Positions 9,979 through 21,569 of a stretch of DNA of 64,000 nt are shown piece by piece. Every line of letters begins with the position of its first letter. Positions within the stretch are counted from its first letter, which is position 1. The position numbers and the translations under genes were made by a program. The DNA is from Pseudomonadota bacterium (lineage in GTDB: Bacteria; Pseudomonadota; Gammaproteobacteria; Burkholderiales; Burkholderiaceae_C): the NCBI GenBank assembly GCA_963205115.1, contig CAUJHV010000029.1:1-64000 (forward strand), written 5' to 3'. The notes beneath the pieces are model-generated. The model saw nothing but the letters and a program-made list of their open reading frames with translations, did no database searches and was not told where the DNA came from.

Positions 9979-12231
9979 GTGCGTTGGACAGCAGGGTCCG
10001 TGTGCAGGTTGCTGTGGCTCCTGGCAGTGCCAGTGCTGTTGGGGTTGTCCGCCTGTGACAACAGCCCCTACGCGCCGGGTGAGGCCGCGTCCAACACCCT
10101 GTTCACCACCTTCTCGGAGCGTTCGCCGCGGCACCTGGATCCGGTGGCCTCGTACTGGAACCAGGACACACCCTACACCTACAACATCTACGAAGCGGCC
10201 TATGGCTACCACTACTTGAAGCGGCCGTTCACGCTGGTGCCCAAGCTGGCCGAAGCGGTGGCCGAGCCGGTGTACCTGGACCGCGCGGGTCGCACCCTGT
10301 CGCCCGATGCCCCCGGCGAGCAGGTGGCCGAAAGCGTGTACGACATCCGCATCCGCCCGGGGGTGATGTTCCAGCCGCACCCGGCCTTTGCGCGCGACGA
10401 GAACGGCCGTCACCGCTACCACGACCTGAAGCCGGGCGAGCTGGGTGAGCGCCGTTCCCCACTGGATTTCGAGCACGAAGGCACCCGGGAGCTGGTGGCC
10501 GAGGACTTCGTCTACGGCCTGAAGCGCCACGCCACCACCCGGGTGACCACGCCAATCGCGGGCATCTTTGCCGAGTACATCGTCGGGCTGAAGGACTACA
10601 TCGCGCGGGTCAAGCGGGAGGACGCCCAGCTGCGCCAGGGGCTGGACCCGGCCAGCCCGGACAAGCCCTTCCTGGACTTTCGCCGCTGGCCGCTGGCGGG
10701 CGTGACGGCACCGGAGAAACACCTGCTGCGCATCCGCCTGCACGGCAAGTACCCGCAGTGGAAGTACTGGATGGCCATGCCCTTCACCGCGCCGATGCCC
10801 TGGGAGGCCGATGCCTTCTATGCCCAGCCCGGCATGGCCCGCGCCGGTCTGTCGCTGGACCGCTGGCCGGTGGGCACGGGGCCGTACCGGACGGTGGAAT
10901 TCCAGGTCGACCGCCGCCATGTGCTGCAGCGCAACCCGAACTATCGCCACGATCCCTACCCCTGTGACGGCATGCCGGGCGATCGCGAGGCGGGTGTCCT
11001 GGACGACTGCGGCAAGCCCATGCCCTTCATCGACCGGCTGGTGTTCCAGATCGAGAAGGAGGGCTCGTCGCTGAAGACCAAGTTCCGCCAGGGCTACCTG
11101 GACCTGCCGGAACTGGAGCGCACCGACCAGGGCCTGAACTTCCTGGTCGAGATGGAGGACTCCGACGAGGTGATGCGCGACTACCGGGCCAAGGGTTTTC
11201 AGCTGCCCAAGGTGCCGGACCTCACCAACTGGTACATCGGCTTCAATATGCTGGATCCGGTGATCGGTTACGGCCAGACGGCCGAGGAACAGGAGCGCCA
11301 CCGCAAGCTGCGCCAGGCCATCTCGATCGCCATCGACTGGGACGAGTGGAACCGCATCGCGCCGAAGAAGGCGGGCCGCACGGCGATGAGCCCGCTGCCG
11401 CCGGGCATCTTTGGCTCCCGCGAAGGCTCGCCCGAGGGCCTCAACCCGGTCACGCACCGGCAGGTCAACGGCGAGGTGCAGCGCCGGCCGATCGAGGACG
11501 CGCAGCGCCTGATGGCCGAGGCCGGCTACCCGGACGGCCGCGACGCGGCCACCGGCAAGCCGCTGGTACTGAACTACGACTTCTACCGGGCGCTGACGCC
11601 GGGCATGAAGGCGGAGGTGGAGTGGGTGGTCAAGCAGTTCGCCAAGCTGGGCATCCAGCTGGAGATCCGCGCCACCGACAACAATCAGTTCCAGGACAAG
11701 GTGCGCCGCGGCAAACACCAGATCTACTGGGCTGGCTGGCTGGCGGACTATCCGGATGCAGAGAACTTCCTCTTCCTGCTCTACGGGCCCAACGGCAAGA
11801 CCCGGTCGGAGGGCGAGAACACCTCCAACTACGAGGTGCCCGCCTACGACGAGCGCTTCCGCCGGCTCAAGTACCTCGAAGACGGTCCCGAGAAGCAGCG
11901 CCTGATCGACGAGATGGTGGCCCTGCTGCAGCGCGACGCGCCCTGGTCCTTCGGCTACATCCCCTGGGGCTCCGGCGCGTTCCAGCCCTGGCTGCACAAC
12001 GCGCGGCTGCCGATCCTGCTGAAGGACCACGCCAAGTACTACCGGCTCGATCCGGCCCAGCGGGTGCAGCGCCAGCGGGAGTGGAACCAGCCGACGGGGT
12101 GGCCCTTGGTTCTGGGTGCGCTGCTGCTGGCTGGCCTGGGCTGGGCCGGCCGGCGGGCCTGGCTGCAACGGGAGCTGGCCACCGGGCGCTCGCCCCGCTT
12201 CGCTGCCGATGAATCGACGGGAGAGGGCTGA
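9979..12231 (+). CDS. peptide-type ABC transporter substrate-binding lipoprotein
   Basis: A large (up to 750 residues) extracytoplasmic receptor of the oligopeptide/dipeptide family (SBP_bac_5), which delivers peptides or similar solutes to the following permeases. The N-terminus is a lipoprotein signal with lipobox LSAC. A conserved-looking body follows (TPYTYNIYEAAYGYHY, VEDFVYGLKRHA-type segments), and a hydrophobic C-terminal segment (about 705-730) looks like an extra membrane anchor, which is unusual for this family. The first start is GTG at 9979; a second in-frame GTG at 10000 (codon 8) would give a more compact signal peptide and is equally possible. The gene begins four bases after ldcA and ends three bases before the first permease. 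Confidence 0.88.
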   Translation: MRWTAGSVCRLLWLLAVPVLLGLSACDNSPYAPGEAASNTLFTTFSERSPRHLDPVASYWNQDTPYTYNIYEAAYGYHYLKRPFTLVPKLAEAVAEPVYLDRAGRTLSPDAPGEQVAESVYDIRIRPGVMFQPHPAFARDENGRHRYHDLKPGELGERRSPLDFEHEGTRELVAEDFVYGLKRHATTRVTTPIAGIFAEYIVGLKDYIARVKREDAQLRQGLDPASPDKPFLDFRRWPLAGVTAPEKHLLRIRLHGKYPQWKYWMAMPFTAPMPWEADAFYAQPGMARAGLSLDRWPVGTGPYRTVEFQVDRRHVLQRNPNYRHDPYPCDGMPGDREAGVLDDCGKPMPFIDRLVFQIEKEGSSLKTKFRQGYLDLPELERTDQGLNFLVEMEDSDEVMRDYRAKGFQLPKVPDLTNWYIGFNMLDPVIGYGQTAEEQERHRKLRQAISIAIDWDEWNRIAPKKAGRTAMSPLPPGIFGSREGSPEGLNPVTHRQVNGEVQRRPIEDAQRLMAEAGYPDGRDAATGKPLVLNYDFYRALTPGMKAEVEWVVKQFAKLGIQLEIRATDNNQFQDKVRRGKHQIYWAGWLADYPDAENFLFLLYGPNGKTRSEGENTSNYEVPAYDERFRRLKYLEDGPEKQRLIDEMVALLQRDAPWSFGYIPWGSGAFQPWLHNARLPILLKDHAKYYRLDPAQRVQRQREWNQPTGWPLVLGALLLAGLGWAGRRAWLQRELATGRSPRFAADESTGEG

Positions 12232-12234
12232 GGC

Positions 12235-13218
12235 ATGCTGCGATACATCCTGCGCCGGCTGGCCTACGGCTTCGTGATCCTGCTCGGCGTCAACCTGGTG
12301 ACCTTCGTGCTGTTCTTCCAGGTCAACACGCCGGACGACATGGCGCGCCTGAACATCGGCGGCAAGCGGGTGACGCCGGAGCTGATCGAGAAGTGGAAGG
12401 CCGAGCGTGGCTACAACAAGCCGACGCTGTGGAACGAGGCCCGCAAGGGCAGCGAGCGCCTCACCGACACCATCTTCTGGGACCGCTCGGTGTCGCTGTT
12501 CGCGCTGCGCTTTGGCCGTGCGGATGCGGAGAGCGCCGGCGACATCGGCGCCGAGGTGAAGACGCGCATGGCGGTGAGCCTGCAACTGGCCCTGCCCGTG
12601 TTCCTCTTGCAGCTGCTGGTCAGCACGGTGGCGGCGCTGGTGCTGGTGTTCTTCCGCGCCACGCGCATCGACTTCTGGGGCGTCGTGCTCTGCGTGGTGG
12701 CGCTGTCCATCTCCAGCCTGTTCTACATCGTAGTGGGGCAGTACTTCTTTGCCCGGGTGCTCAAGCTGGCACCGGTGTCCGGTTATGCCGAGGGGCTGTC
12801 GGCCGCGAAGTTCCTGCTGCTGCCGATCGCCCTGTCCCTGCTGGCCCGGCTGGGCGCGGAAGCCCGGCTGTACCGCGCCATGCTGCTGGAGGAGATCGGC
12901 AAGGACTATGTGCGCACCGCCCGCGCCAAGGGCCTGTCGGAGGCGCTGGTGCTGGGCCGCCACGTGCTGCGCAATGCGCTGATCCCCATCCTCACCAGCG
13001 CGGGCGGCTACCTGCCCTATGTGTTCCTGGGCTCGCTGGTGTTCGAGAGCTTCTTCGGCATCCCGGGGCTGGGCTCCTATGTCATCGACGCCATCGGCGG
13101 GCAGGACTTCGCCATCGTGCGCACGATGGTCTTCCTCGGCTCGGCGCTGTACATCCTGTCGTTCATCCTGATCGACATCGCCTACACCTGGGTCGATCCC
13201 CGGGTGCGGCTGGGCTGA
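12235..13218 (+). CDS. peptide-type ABC transporter permease (DppB-like)
   Basis: A 327-residue inner-membrane permease of the binding-protein-dependent transport family. It begins with the typical first membrane helix (YILRRLAYGFVILLGVNLVTF) and ends with VDPRVRLG, the standard DppB-type C-terminus. The cytoplasmic EAA loop that contacts the ATPase is visible at about 220-240 (DYVRTARAKGLSEALVLGRHVLRNAL-like region). It is placed between the receptor gene and the second permease, with gaps of 3 and 13 bases. Confidence 0.93.
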   Translation: MLRYILRRLAYGFVILLGVNLVTFVLFFQVNTPDDMARLNIGGKRVTPELIEKWKAERGYNKPTLWNEARKGSERLTDTIFWDRSVSLFALRFGRADAESAGDIGAEVKTRMAVSLQLALPVFLLQLLVSTVAALVLVFFRATRIDFWGVVLCVVALSISSLFYIVVGQYFFARVLKLAPVSGYAEGLSAAKFLLLPIALSLLARLGAEARLYRAMLLEEIGKDYVRTARAKGLSEALVLGRHVLRNALIPILTSAGGYLPYVFLGSLVFESFFGIPGLGSYVIDAIGGQDFAIVRTMVFLGSALYILSFILIDIAYTWVDPRVRLG

Positions 13219-13231
13219 GGGCGTCGCTGCC

Positions 13232-14737
13232 ATGCCGATCAAGATCGTTCTGCTCTGGACCGACTGGGTCCTCTGGGGCGGGCTGGTGGCCGCGCTGCTG
13301 TACGGCCGCCATGTGCTGCGCCAGCCGCAGCTGTGTAGCCAATGGCGCCGGGTGTGGCGTGACCCGGCGGCGCTGGCCTCTGCGGTGCTGCTGACCGCAT
13401 TGCTGGGCGTGACGCTGGTGGACAGCCTGCATTTCCGCCGCGCGCTGCCGCCGGTGCCCGGCCAGCCGGCCGACCGGGTGTTCTACGCCGCGCGCACCGA
13501 ATCGCTGCTGGATGTGCTGCTGGCGCGCCCGCTGGCCGGGCGGGAGGCCACCTACTCCGCGCCGCTGGCCTGGCAGGGCTTCATCAAGGAATCCCGGCCG
13601 CAGCCGGATGGGCAGGTGCGCCGTGAGCAGCCCCGCCTGAGTTTTGGAGGGGCGCACCTGGCGAATCCACTCTCAGACTCGCTGGCGGACCTGCTTTTGC
13701 GCGCGCTCCTCGGCGCGGCTGGGGGGGGCGTTTTGGCGGCCGGAATGCTGTGGGCTTCGCTGGGTGCCATGCGACGGATGGATGCAGCGCTGGCCGGGCT
13801 CGACCGTCCTGCGCTCTGGCGCGCAGTCTTGGCGGACCGGGGCGAGATTCCCTGGCGCGCCGGCTGGGCGATGCTCGCCGTGCTGCTGTTGCTGACCGGC
13901 ATGGCCGTGGCGCTGGGTGGTGGCTACCACGTGCTCGGTACCGACGGCACCGGCAACGACGTGCTGGTGCAGGCGCTCAAGAGCGTGCGCACCGCCTTCG
14001 TCATCGGCAGCATGGCCAGCCTCGCCACCCTGCCGCTGGCCATCGCGTTGGGGGTGCTGGCCGGCTGGTTCGGCGGCTGGGTGGATGAGTTGATCCAGTA
14101 CGTCTACACCGTGCTGTCCTCGGTGCCCAATGTGCTGCTGATCGCCGCCTGCGTGCTGATGGTGCAGGTCTTCCTGGACAAACATCCGGAAGCCTTCGAA
14201 ACCGGCCTGGAGCGCGCCGACCTGAAGATCTTCCTTCTTTGCCTGATCCTCGGCCTCACCGGCTGGGCCGGCCTGTGCCGGCTGCTGCGCGCCGAAACGC
14301 TCAAGTTGCGCGAGCTGGAGTTCGTGCAGGCCGCCACCGCCTTCGGTGTGGGCCCGCTGGGCATCATGCGCCGCCACCTGCTGCCCAACCTGATGCACCT
14401 GGTGCTGATCAACACCGTGCTGGACTTTTCCGGGCTGATCCTCTACGAGGCGGTGCTGAGCTACGTGGGCGTCGGCGTCGACCCCTCCATGCAAAGCTAC
14501 GGCGGCATGATCAACCTGGGCCGGGAGGAGATGAGCCGCGACCCGGTGATCTGGTGGTCCTTCAGCGCCGCTTTCGTCTTCATGGTGGCCATGGTGCTGG
14601 CCGCCAACCTCTTTGCCGACGGCGTGCGCGATGCCTTCGATCCGCGCTCGCGCAGCCTGCGTGCGCGTCGCGTGGGTCGCCGCAGCACGGCGGCCGCAAC
14701 CACCCCGGACGGGACCACCACGGAGGCGGCGCGATGA
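13232..14737 (+). CDS. peptide-type ABC transporter permease (DppC-like, long form)
   Basis: A 501-residue second permease subunit. The transport domain with its EAA loop (FVQAATAFGVGPLGIMRRHLLPN) lies in the C-terminal 250 residues. The first half has two membrane segments separated by a hydrophilic domain, so the protein is roughly 200 residues longer than the common 280-300-residue DppC. The long form is probably an integral variant in this transporter type rather than a fusion, because the frame is continuous and codon use does not change. The stop overlaps the ATPase start codon (ATGA). Confidence 0.9.
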   Translation: MPIKIVLLWTDWVLWGGLVAALLYGRHVLRQPQLCSQWRRVWRDPAALASAVLLTALLGVTLVDSLHFRRALPPVPGQPADRVFYAARTESLLDVLLARPLAGREATYSAPLAWQGFIKESRPQPDGQVRREQPRLSFGGAHLANPLSDSLADLLLRALLGAAGGGVLAAGMLWASLGAMRRMDAALAGLDRPALWRAVLADRGEIPWRAGWAMLAVLLLLTGMAVALGGGYHVLGTDGTGNDVLVQALKSVRTAFVIGSMASLATLPLAIALGVLAGWFGGWVDELIQYVYTVLSSVPNVLLIAACVLMVQVFLDKHPEAFETGLERADLKIFLLCLILGLTGWAGLCRLLRAETLKLRELEFVQAATAFGVGPLGIMRRHLLPNLMHLVLINTVLDFSGLILYEAVLSYVGVGVDPSMQSYGGMINLGREEMSRDPVIWWSFSAAFVFMVAMVLAANLFADGVRDAFDPRSRSLRARRVGRRSTAAATTPDGTTTEAAR

Positions 14738-16674
14738 CGGCGCAACACCCCTCCGATCCGCGGGGCGGCGACCTGCAGGTCACCGGTCTGGACGTCGAGC
14801 TGGATGCCGATGCCGGCCTGGTGCATGCGGTGCAGGACCTGCGGCTGACATTGCTGCGCGGCGAGACCTTTGCACTGGTGGGCGAGTCCGGCTGCGGCAA
14901 GAGCATGACCGCGCTGGCGCTGATGCGGCTGCTGCCGGACAACGGGCGCATCACCGCTGGGCGGATCGGGCTGGACGGGCAGGACCTGCTGGACCTTCCG
15001 GAGCGTGAGATGCGCCGGCTGCGCGGCGGGCGCCTGTCCATGATCTTCCAGGAGCCGGCCACCAGCCTGAACCCGGTGATGACGGTGGGCGCCCAGCTGG
15101 TCGAGGCCATCGAGACCCACACCGCCCTGCGCGGCGCCGCAGCGCGGGATAAGGCGGTGCAGTGGCTGCAGCGCGTGGGCATCCCCGAGCCACAGCGGCG
15201 CATCGGCGACCACCCCTTCCGCCTGTCCGGCGGGCAGAAGCAGCGGGTGATGATCGCGATGGCGCTCGCTGCCGAGCCGGACTTCCTCATCGCCGACGAG
15301 CCCACCACCGCGCTGGACGTGACCCTCCAGCAGCAGATCCTGGAGCTGCTGCAGCAACTGCAGCGCGAGCAGGGCCTGGGCCTGCTGCTCATCACCCACG
15401 ACCTGGCGGTGGTGCGCGGCATGGCGCAGCAGGTGGCGCTGATGTACGCTGGCCAGATCGTCGAGCTGGCGTCCGCGGCGCAGTTCTTCCGCCAGCCGAG
15501 CCACCCCTATGCCCGGCTGCTGCTGGCTGCACTGCCTGGAGCCGACCGCCGCGGGCGGGACCTGGCGGCCATCCCAGGCAGCGTGCCGTCGCTGACGCAG
15601 CGCTTCAGCGGTTGCCGCTTTGCACCGCGCTGCGCCCAGGCGGGCCCAGACTGCGCGCAACCGGTGATGCTCCAGGCCATGCCAGCGCTGCAGCCGGGGC
15701 AGCCGCAGCGCTGGCTGCGCTGCCTGCGAGTGCAGGCGGACGGGGCGAATGGTGAGGAGGGGGCGAATGGGAAGGAGGGGGCGACCCACGCGCTTGCCTC
15801 GGATTCCGCCGCGTCGAACGACATGCCGGCGGCGGTGGCGGCCGAGAAGGCGGAGCCCGTCGCTCCGATCGCCGAGGCCCCACCGCTGCTGTCGCTGCGC
15901 GCGTTGACGGTGCGCTTCAGCTCGCCCGGCGGCTGGTTGCGCCGCCCGCCGCCGCCTTTCGAGGCCGTGCGCGACCTCAGCCTGGAGTTGGCGGCTGGCG
16001 AAACCCTGGCCTTGGTGGGCGAGTCCGGCTGTGGCAAGACCACCACCGGCAAAGCGCTGGTGCAACTGCTGCGTGGCCGCGCCGAGATCCAAGGTCAGGC
16101 CCTGCTGGACGGCCGCGACCTGTTCCAGCTCGAAGGTGAGGCGCTGCGCCAGGCGCGGCGCGAGATGCAGATCATCTTCCAGGACCCCTTCGCCTCGCTC
16201 AACCCCAGGCTGAGGGTGGGCGAGATCCTGGAGGAGGGGCTGATCACGCTGCGTCCCGAGCTGGACGGTACGGGCCGCCGGCAACGCATCGAAGAACTCT
16301 GCAGTCGGGTCGGCCTGCCGATGGAGTCGCTGCAGCGCTACCCGCATGAGTTCTCCGGCGGCCAGCGCCAACGCATCGCCATCGCCCGGGTGCTGGCGGT
16401 TGAGCCGCGGCTGATCGTCTGCGACGAGCCCACCTCCGCACTGGACGTGTCGGTGCAGGCCCAGATCCTCAATCTGCTGCGCGAGCTGCAGGCCGACACC
16501 GGCGTCGCGCTGCTGTTCATCACCCACAACCTGGCGGTGGTGGAGTACCTGGCGCACCAGGTGGCCGTGATGCACCAGGGCCGCATCATCGAAACCGGCC
16601 CCACCGAGGCGCTGCTGCGCGCGCCGCAGCAGGACTACACGCGAAAGTTGCTGGCGGCAGTGCCGCGGCTGTAG
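14734..16674 (+). CDS. peptide-type ABC transporter, two fused ATPase domains
   Basis: A 646-residue cytoplasmic protein in which the DppD- and DppF-like ATPases are one chain. The first ATPase has Walker A GESGCGKS near residue 50 and signature LSGGQKQR near 165; it ends with the peptide-transporter oligopeptide C-terminal region rich in Cys (CRFAPRC). A low-complexity linker with a tandem repeat follows (about 335-350). The second ATPase has Walker A GESGCGKTT near 430 and signature FSGGQRQR near 540. The ATG overlaps the permease stop. This completes a receptor-permease-permease-ATPase operon with ldcA as its first gene. Confidence 0.94.
   Translation: MTAQHPSDPRGGDLQVTGLDVELDADAGLVHAVQDLRLTLLRGETFALVGESGCGKSMTALALMRLLPDNGRITAGRIGLDGQDLLDLPEREMRRLRGGRLSMIFQEPATSLNPVMTVGAQLVEAIETHTALRGAAARDKAVQWLQRVGIPEPQRRIGDHPFRLSGGQKQRVMIAMALAAEPDFLIADEPTTALDVTLQQQILELLQQLQREQGLGLLLITHDLAVVRGMAQQVALMYAGQIVELASAAQFFRQPSHPYARLLLAALPGADRRGRDLAAIPGSVPSLTQRFSGCRFAPRCAQAGPDCAQPVMLQAMPALQPGQPQRWLRCLRVQADGANGEEGANGKEGATHALASDSAASNDMPAAVAAEKAEPVAPIAEAPPLLSLRALTVRFSSPGGWLRRPPPPFEAVRDLSLELAAGETLALVGESGCGKTTTGKALVQLLRGRAEIQGQALLDGRDLFQLEGEALRQARREMQIIFQDPFASLNPRLRVGEILEEGLITLRPELDGTGRRQRIEELCSRVGLPMESLQRYPHEFSGGQRQRIAIARVLAVEPRLIVCDEPTSALDVSVQAQILNLLRELQADTGVALLFITHNLAVVEYLAHQVAVMHQGRIIETGPTEALLRAPQQDYTRKLLAAVPRL
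15742..15776 (+). repeat. 18-bp tandem duplication in the ATPase linker
   Basis: Two imperfect copies of an 18-base unit (GCGAATGG... at 15745 and again at 15763) encode GANGEE then GANGKE in the linker between the two ATPase domains. In-frame and likely to vary in copy number between strains. Confidence 0.6.
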
Positions 16675-16702
16675 GCCCAGCCAGCTCCGATGCCGCTGGT
16701 CA

Positions 16703-18214
16703 TCACCGCCCGAGCAGCTCAAACGGCCCGCGCCCGCTGGCCGCCGTGATCAGCCCGAGCACCCGGCCGGGCTCCGGGCCCACCTGACTCCAGTCGAAGC
16801 GCCAGCCCCAATTGCCCTGGGCGGTGCCGGGGATGTTCATGCGGTGACTGGCGTCCAGGCCGAGCACGTCCTGGAAGGGGAAGATGGCCAGCTCCGCCAC
16901 CGAGTTGCTGGCCGCGCGGATCAGGCCCCAGTGGATGTCCGTTGCGGTGGCGGGCAGGTAGCTGCCGGCAAAGCGCCGTTCGGGGTCGCTGGCGGCCTGC
17001 CACCAGCCCTGGGCGGTGTTGGTGTCGTGGGTGCCGGTGTAGGCCACGCTGTGCGGCGTGTGCCGGTGCGGCAGGTAGCTGTGCAGCGCGTCCTGGCTGA
17101 ACGCGAACTGCAGCACCCGCATGCCCGGAAAGCCGCAGTCGGCCAGCAGCTGCGCCACGTCCGGGGTGATGATGCCGAGGTCCTCCGCGACGATCGGGAG
17201 CTCCCCGAGTGCAGCCTGCAGGGCGTCGAACAATGCCCGGCCCGGGCCCGGTTCCCAGTGGCCGGCCAGCGCCTGCGGGCTCTCGGCCGGAATGGCCCAG
17301 TAGGCCGCGAAGCCGCGGAAGTGGTCGATTCGGAACAGGTCGGCCTGCTGCATCGCACGGCCCAGCCGGGCGATCCACCAGGCGTAGCCGTCCGCGGCCA
17401 TGCGGTCCCAGCGGTACAGCGGGTTGCCCCAGTGCTGGCCTTCCGGGCCCAGGGCATCGGGTGGGGCACCAGCCACCACGGTGGGGTGGTCATCTTCGTC
17501 CAGGTGGAACAGCTCGGGGCGGGCCCAGCAGTCGGCGCTGTGGTGGGCGATGAAGATCGGCAGGTCGCCCATCAGTGCAACGCCCCGCTCGTTGGCGTAG
17601 GCCTTCAACGCGGCCATCTGACGGTCGAAGCACCACTGCACGAAGGTCCAGAAGGCCACCTCGCCGGCCAGTTCGCGCCGCGCGGCCGACAGCGCCAGCG
17701 GATCGCGACGGCGCAGCGGCAGGGGCCATTCCCACCAGGGCGCGCCGTCGTGGGCCGACTCCAGCGCCATGAAGAGGGTGTAGTCGTCCAGCCAGGCCGC
17801 TTCGCGCTGCGCCCACTCGGCCAGCTCGGCGCGTTCGTCGGTGGTGGCACGCTCAGAGAAACCCTGTGCGGCCTGTCGCAGTGACGCGAGCCGCCATGGG
17901 GCCACCTGCCCGAAGTCCACGCGGGCGCGCTGCCAGTCCGACGGCGGCGGAGCCGACTCGTGCAGCCAGCCCGCTTCCATCAAGGGTTCCAGTGCCACCA
18001 GCAGCGGGCTGCCGGCGAAGGCCGAGGGGCTCTGGTAGGGCGAGCCGCCGGCATCCGGTGGGGTGGTGGGCAGCCACTGCCACAGGCTCTGGCCGGCAGC
18101 GTGCAGCCAGCCGACGAAGTGGAAGGCACTGGGGCCCAGGTCGCCGATGCCGTGGGGGCCGGGCAGGGAGGTGGGGTGCAGCAGCACGCCGGCCGCGCGA
18201 TAGGGGAGCTTCAT
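16703..18214 (-). CDS. malQ: 4-alpha-glucanotransferase (amylomaltase)
   Basis: A 503-residue glycoside hydrolase family 77 enzyme that transfers alpha-1,4-glucan segments between malto-oligosaccharides and releases glucose. Typical features are visible: the N-terminal RAAGVLLHPTSLPGPHGIGDLG, the catalytic nucleophile region FRIDHFRGF, the acid/base VAEDLGIITPDV, and YTGTHDTNT. Length is that of bacterial amylomaltases. The next gene in the same direction is glucokinase, 43 bases upstream, so the pair would convert maltodextrin-derived glucose to glucose 6-phosphate. It converges with the ABC transporter operon. Confidence 0.96.
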   Translation of the reverse strand: MKLPYRAAGVLLHPTSLPGPHGIGDLGPSAFHFVGWLHAAGQSLWQWLPTTPPDAGGSPYQSPSAFAGSPLLVALEPLMEAGWLHESAPPPSDWQRARVDFGQVAPWRLASLRQAAQGFSERATTDERAELAEWAQREAAWLDDYTLFMALESAHDGAPWWEWPLPLRRRDPLALSAARRELAGEVAFWTFVQWCFDRQMAALKAYANERGVALMGDLPIFIAHHSADCWARPELFHLDEDDHPTVVAGAPPDALGPEGQHWGNPLYRWDRMAADGYAWWIARLGRAMQQADLFRIDHFRGFAAYWAIPAESPQALAGHWEPGPGRALFDALQAALGELPIVAEDLGIITPDVAQLLADCGFPGMRVLQFAFSQDALHSYLPHRHTPHSVAYTGTHDTNTAQGWWQAASDPERRFAGSYLPATATDIHWGLIRAASNSVAELAIFPFQDVLGLDASHRMNIPGTAQGNWGWRFDWSQVGPEPGRVLGLITAASGRGPFELLGR

Positions 18215-18257
18215 GGCAGCAGCAGGAGGGGCTGCGCAGTGCAGCCACCCGGAGGGT

Positions 18258-19310
18258 TCAACTGCCCCGATGTTGCCCCAGCGCGAGGCTGGTGCCGCGC
18301 AGTGCCGCCAGCGTGTCGGTGATCAGCGCGGTGGGCACGCCCTGCAGGTAGCCTCGAAATCGTCCCTTGGCCTCGAAGCGGGCGCGGAATTCGGACGCAA
18401 AGAAGCGCTCGCCCAGCCGGGGCACGATGCCGCCGCCGATGAAGACGCCGCCGCGGGCCCCCAGCGTCAGCGCCAGGTTGCCGGCCACGCCGCCCAGCAT
18501 GGCGCAGAAGGTGTCGATGCTGCGGCTGCAGGCGGCATCGCTGCCGTCCAGGCCGCGCTGCAGGATCTCCGGCGGTGTGAGCTCGGGCGCGGGCTGGCCC
18601 AGCGCCAAGGCGACGCAGCGGTGCAGGGTGGGCAGCCCGGTGCCGGAGAGAAAACGCTCGGCCGACACGTGCTCGAAGTCGCGCCGCGCCAGGCGCAGGA
18701 TCTCTGCCTCGAAGTCGTCGGCCGCGGCCAGGGTGACATGCCCTCCCTCGCCCGGCAGGGCCTGCCAGCCTGTCGGGGCGCGGGTGACGGCGCCCACACC
18801 CAGCCCGGTGCCCGGGCCCAGCACCGCCAGGGTGTCTTCGGCGCGCGGCAGCCCGGAGATGGGCCGCAGCTGTTCAGAACCCAGGGTGGGCAGGGACAGC
18901 GCCAGCGCCTCGAAGTCGTTGAGCACCAGCAGCGCGTCCAGGCCCAGCCGGGCCTGCAGTGCCTGGCGGGAGAAGCTCCAGGGGCTGTTGGTGAAGCTCA
19001 CTACATCACCGGTGATGGGGGTGGCCACCGCCAGGGCCGCCTTGCGGGGCGGCCGCCAGTCGCGCCTTGCCGCCTGGGCCATCTCGGCCAGCCCGGCGAG
19101 GTAGCTGGATGCGGCATCGGCCAGCGTGGCATGCCCGGTCACCGGCAGGGTGCGCACCTCGCGCACGCGGTGGGCGGCAGCGTCGGCCGGGTCCTCCACC
19201 CAGCCGAAGCGGGCGTTGGTGCCGCCGATGTCGGCCACCAGCCAGGGCAGGGTGGCGGCCAGATCGGCGGTGGAAGCAGCGGCAAAGGCAACGGGTGCGG
19301 TCGGCGTCAT
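18258..19310 (-). CDS. glk: glucokinase
   Basis: An ATP-dependent glucokinase of the bacterial Glk family that makes glucose 6-phosphate in the cytoplasm. The phosphate-binding motif LVADIGGTNARFGW is near the N-terminus, and the substrate region LLVLNDFEALALSLP and the GPGTGLGVG segment are present. The start chosen (19310) gives 350 residues and matches the family's usual short lead-in before the first strand; an alternative ATG at 19379 would add 23 low-complexity residues and leave only 13 bases to divergent ligA. Neither start has a clear ribosome site. It is followed by malQ in the same direction. Confidence 0.93.
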   Translation of the reverse strand: MTPTAPVAFAAASTADLAATLPWLVADIGGTNARFGWVEDPADAAAHRVREVRTLPVTGHATLADAASSYLAGLAEMAQAARRDWRPPRKAALAVATPITGDVVSFTNSPWSFSRQALQARLGLDALLVLNDFEALALSLPTLGSEQLRPISGLPRAEDTLAVLGPGTGLGVGAVTRAPTGWQALPGEGGHVTLAAADDFEAEILRLARRDFEHVSAERFLSGTGLPTLHRCVALALGQPAPELTPPEILQRGLDGSDAACSRSIDTFCAMLGGVAGNLALTLGARGGVFIGGGIVPRLGERFFASEFRARFEAKGRFRGYLQGVPTALITDTLAALRGTSLALGQHRGS

Positions 19311-19389
19311 CGCGGTCGATGGGTCGTTCGGAACAGCGGTGATTGTCGGGGCGATGGTCGGTTTGGCGTGCGCCGGCACCTAAACTTGA

Positions 19390-21483
<2,094 letters not shown>

Positions 21484-21569
21484 TCTGTCCGCAGTCCGAT
21501 GGATCCACCTGACCTGGGTGCGTCAGGGGAAGGAGATGTCGGATTTGTCGGTTCTGCGCCGCCCGCCGC

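Noticed and set aside
9022-13242. 1406-codon open frame on the minus strand
   Set aside because: It lies opposite ldcA, an ABC receptor and a permease that have clear family motifs. Its Gln/His/Arg-rich composition is the mirror of GC-rich codons, so it is a shadow frame.
21508-21527. Terminator between ligA and the cold-shock gene
   Set aside because: CCTGAC/GTCAGG forms a small hairpin, but no T tract follows on either side.
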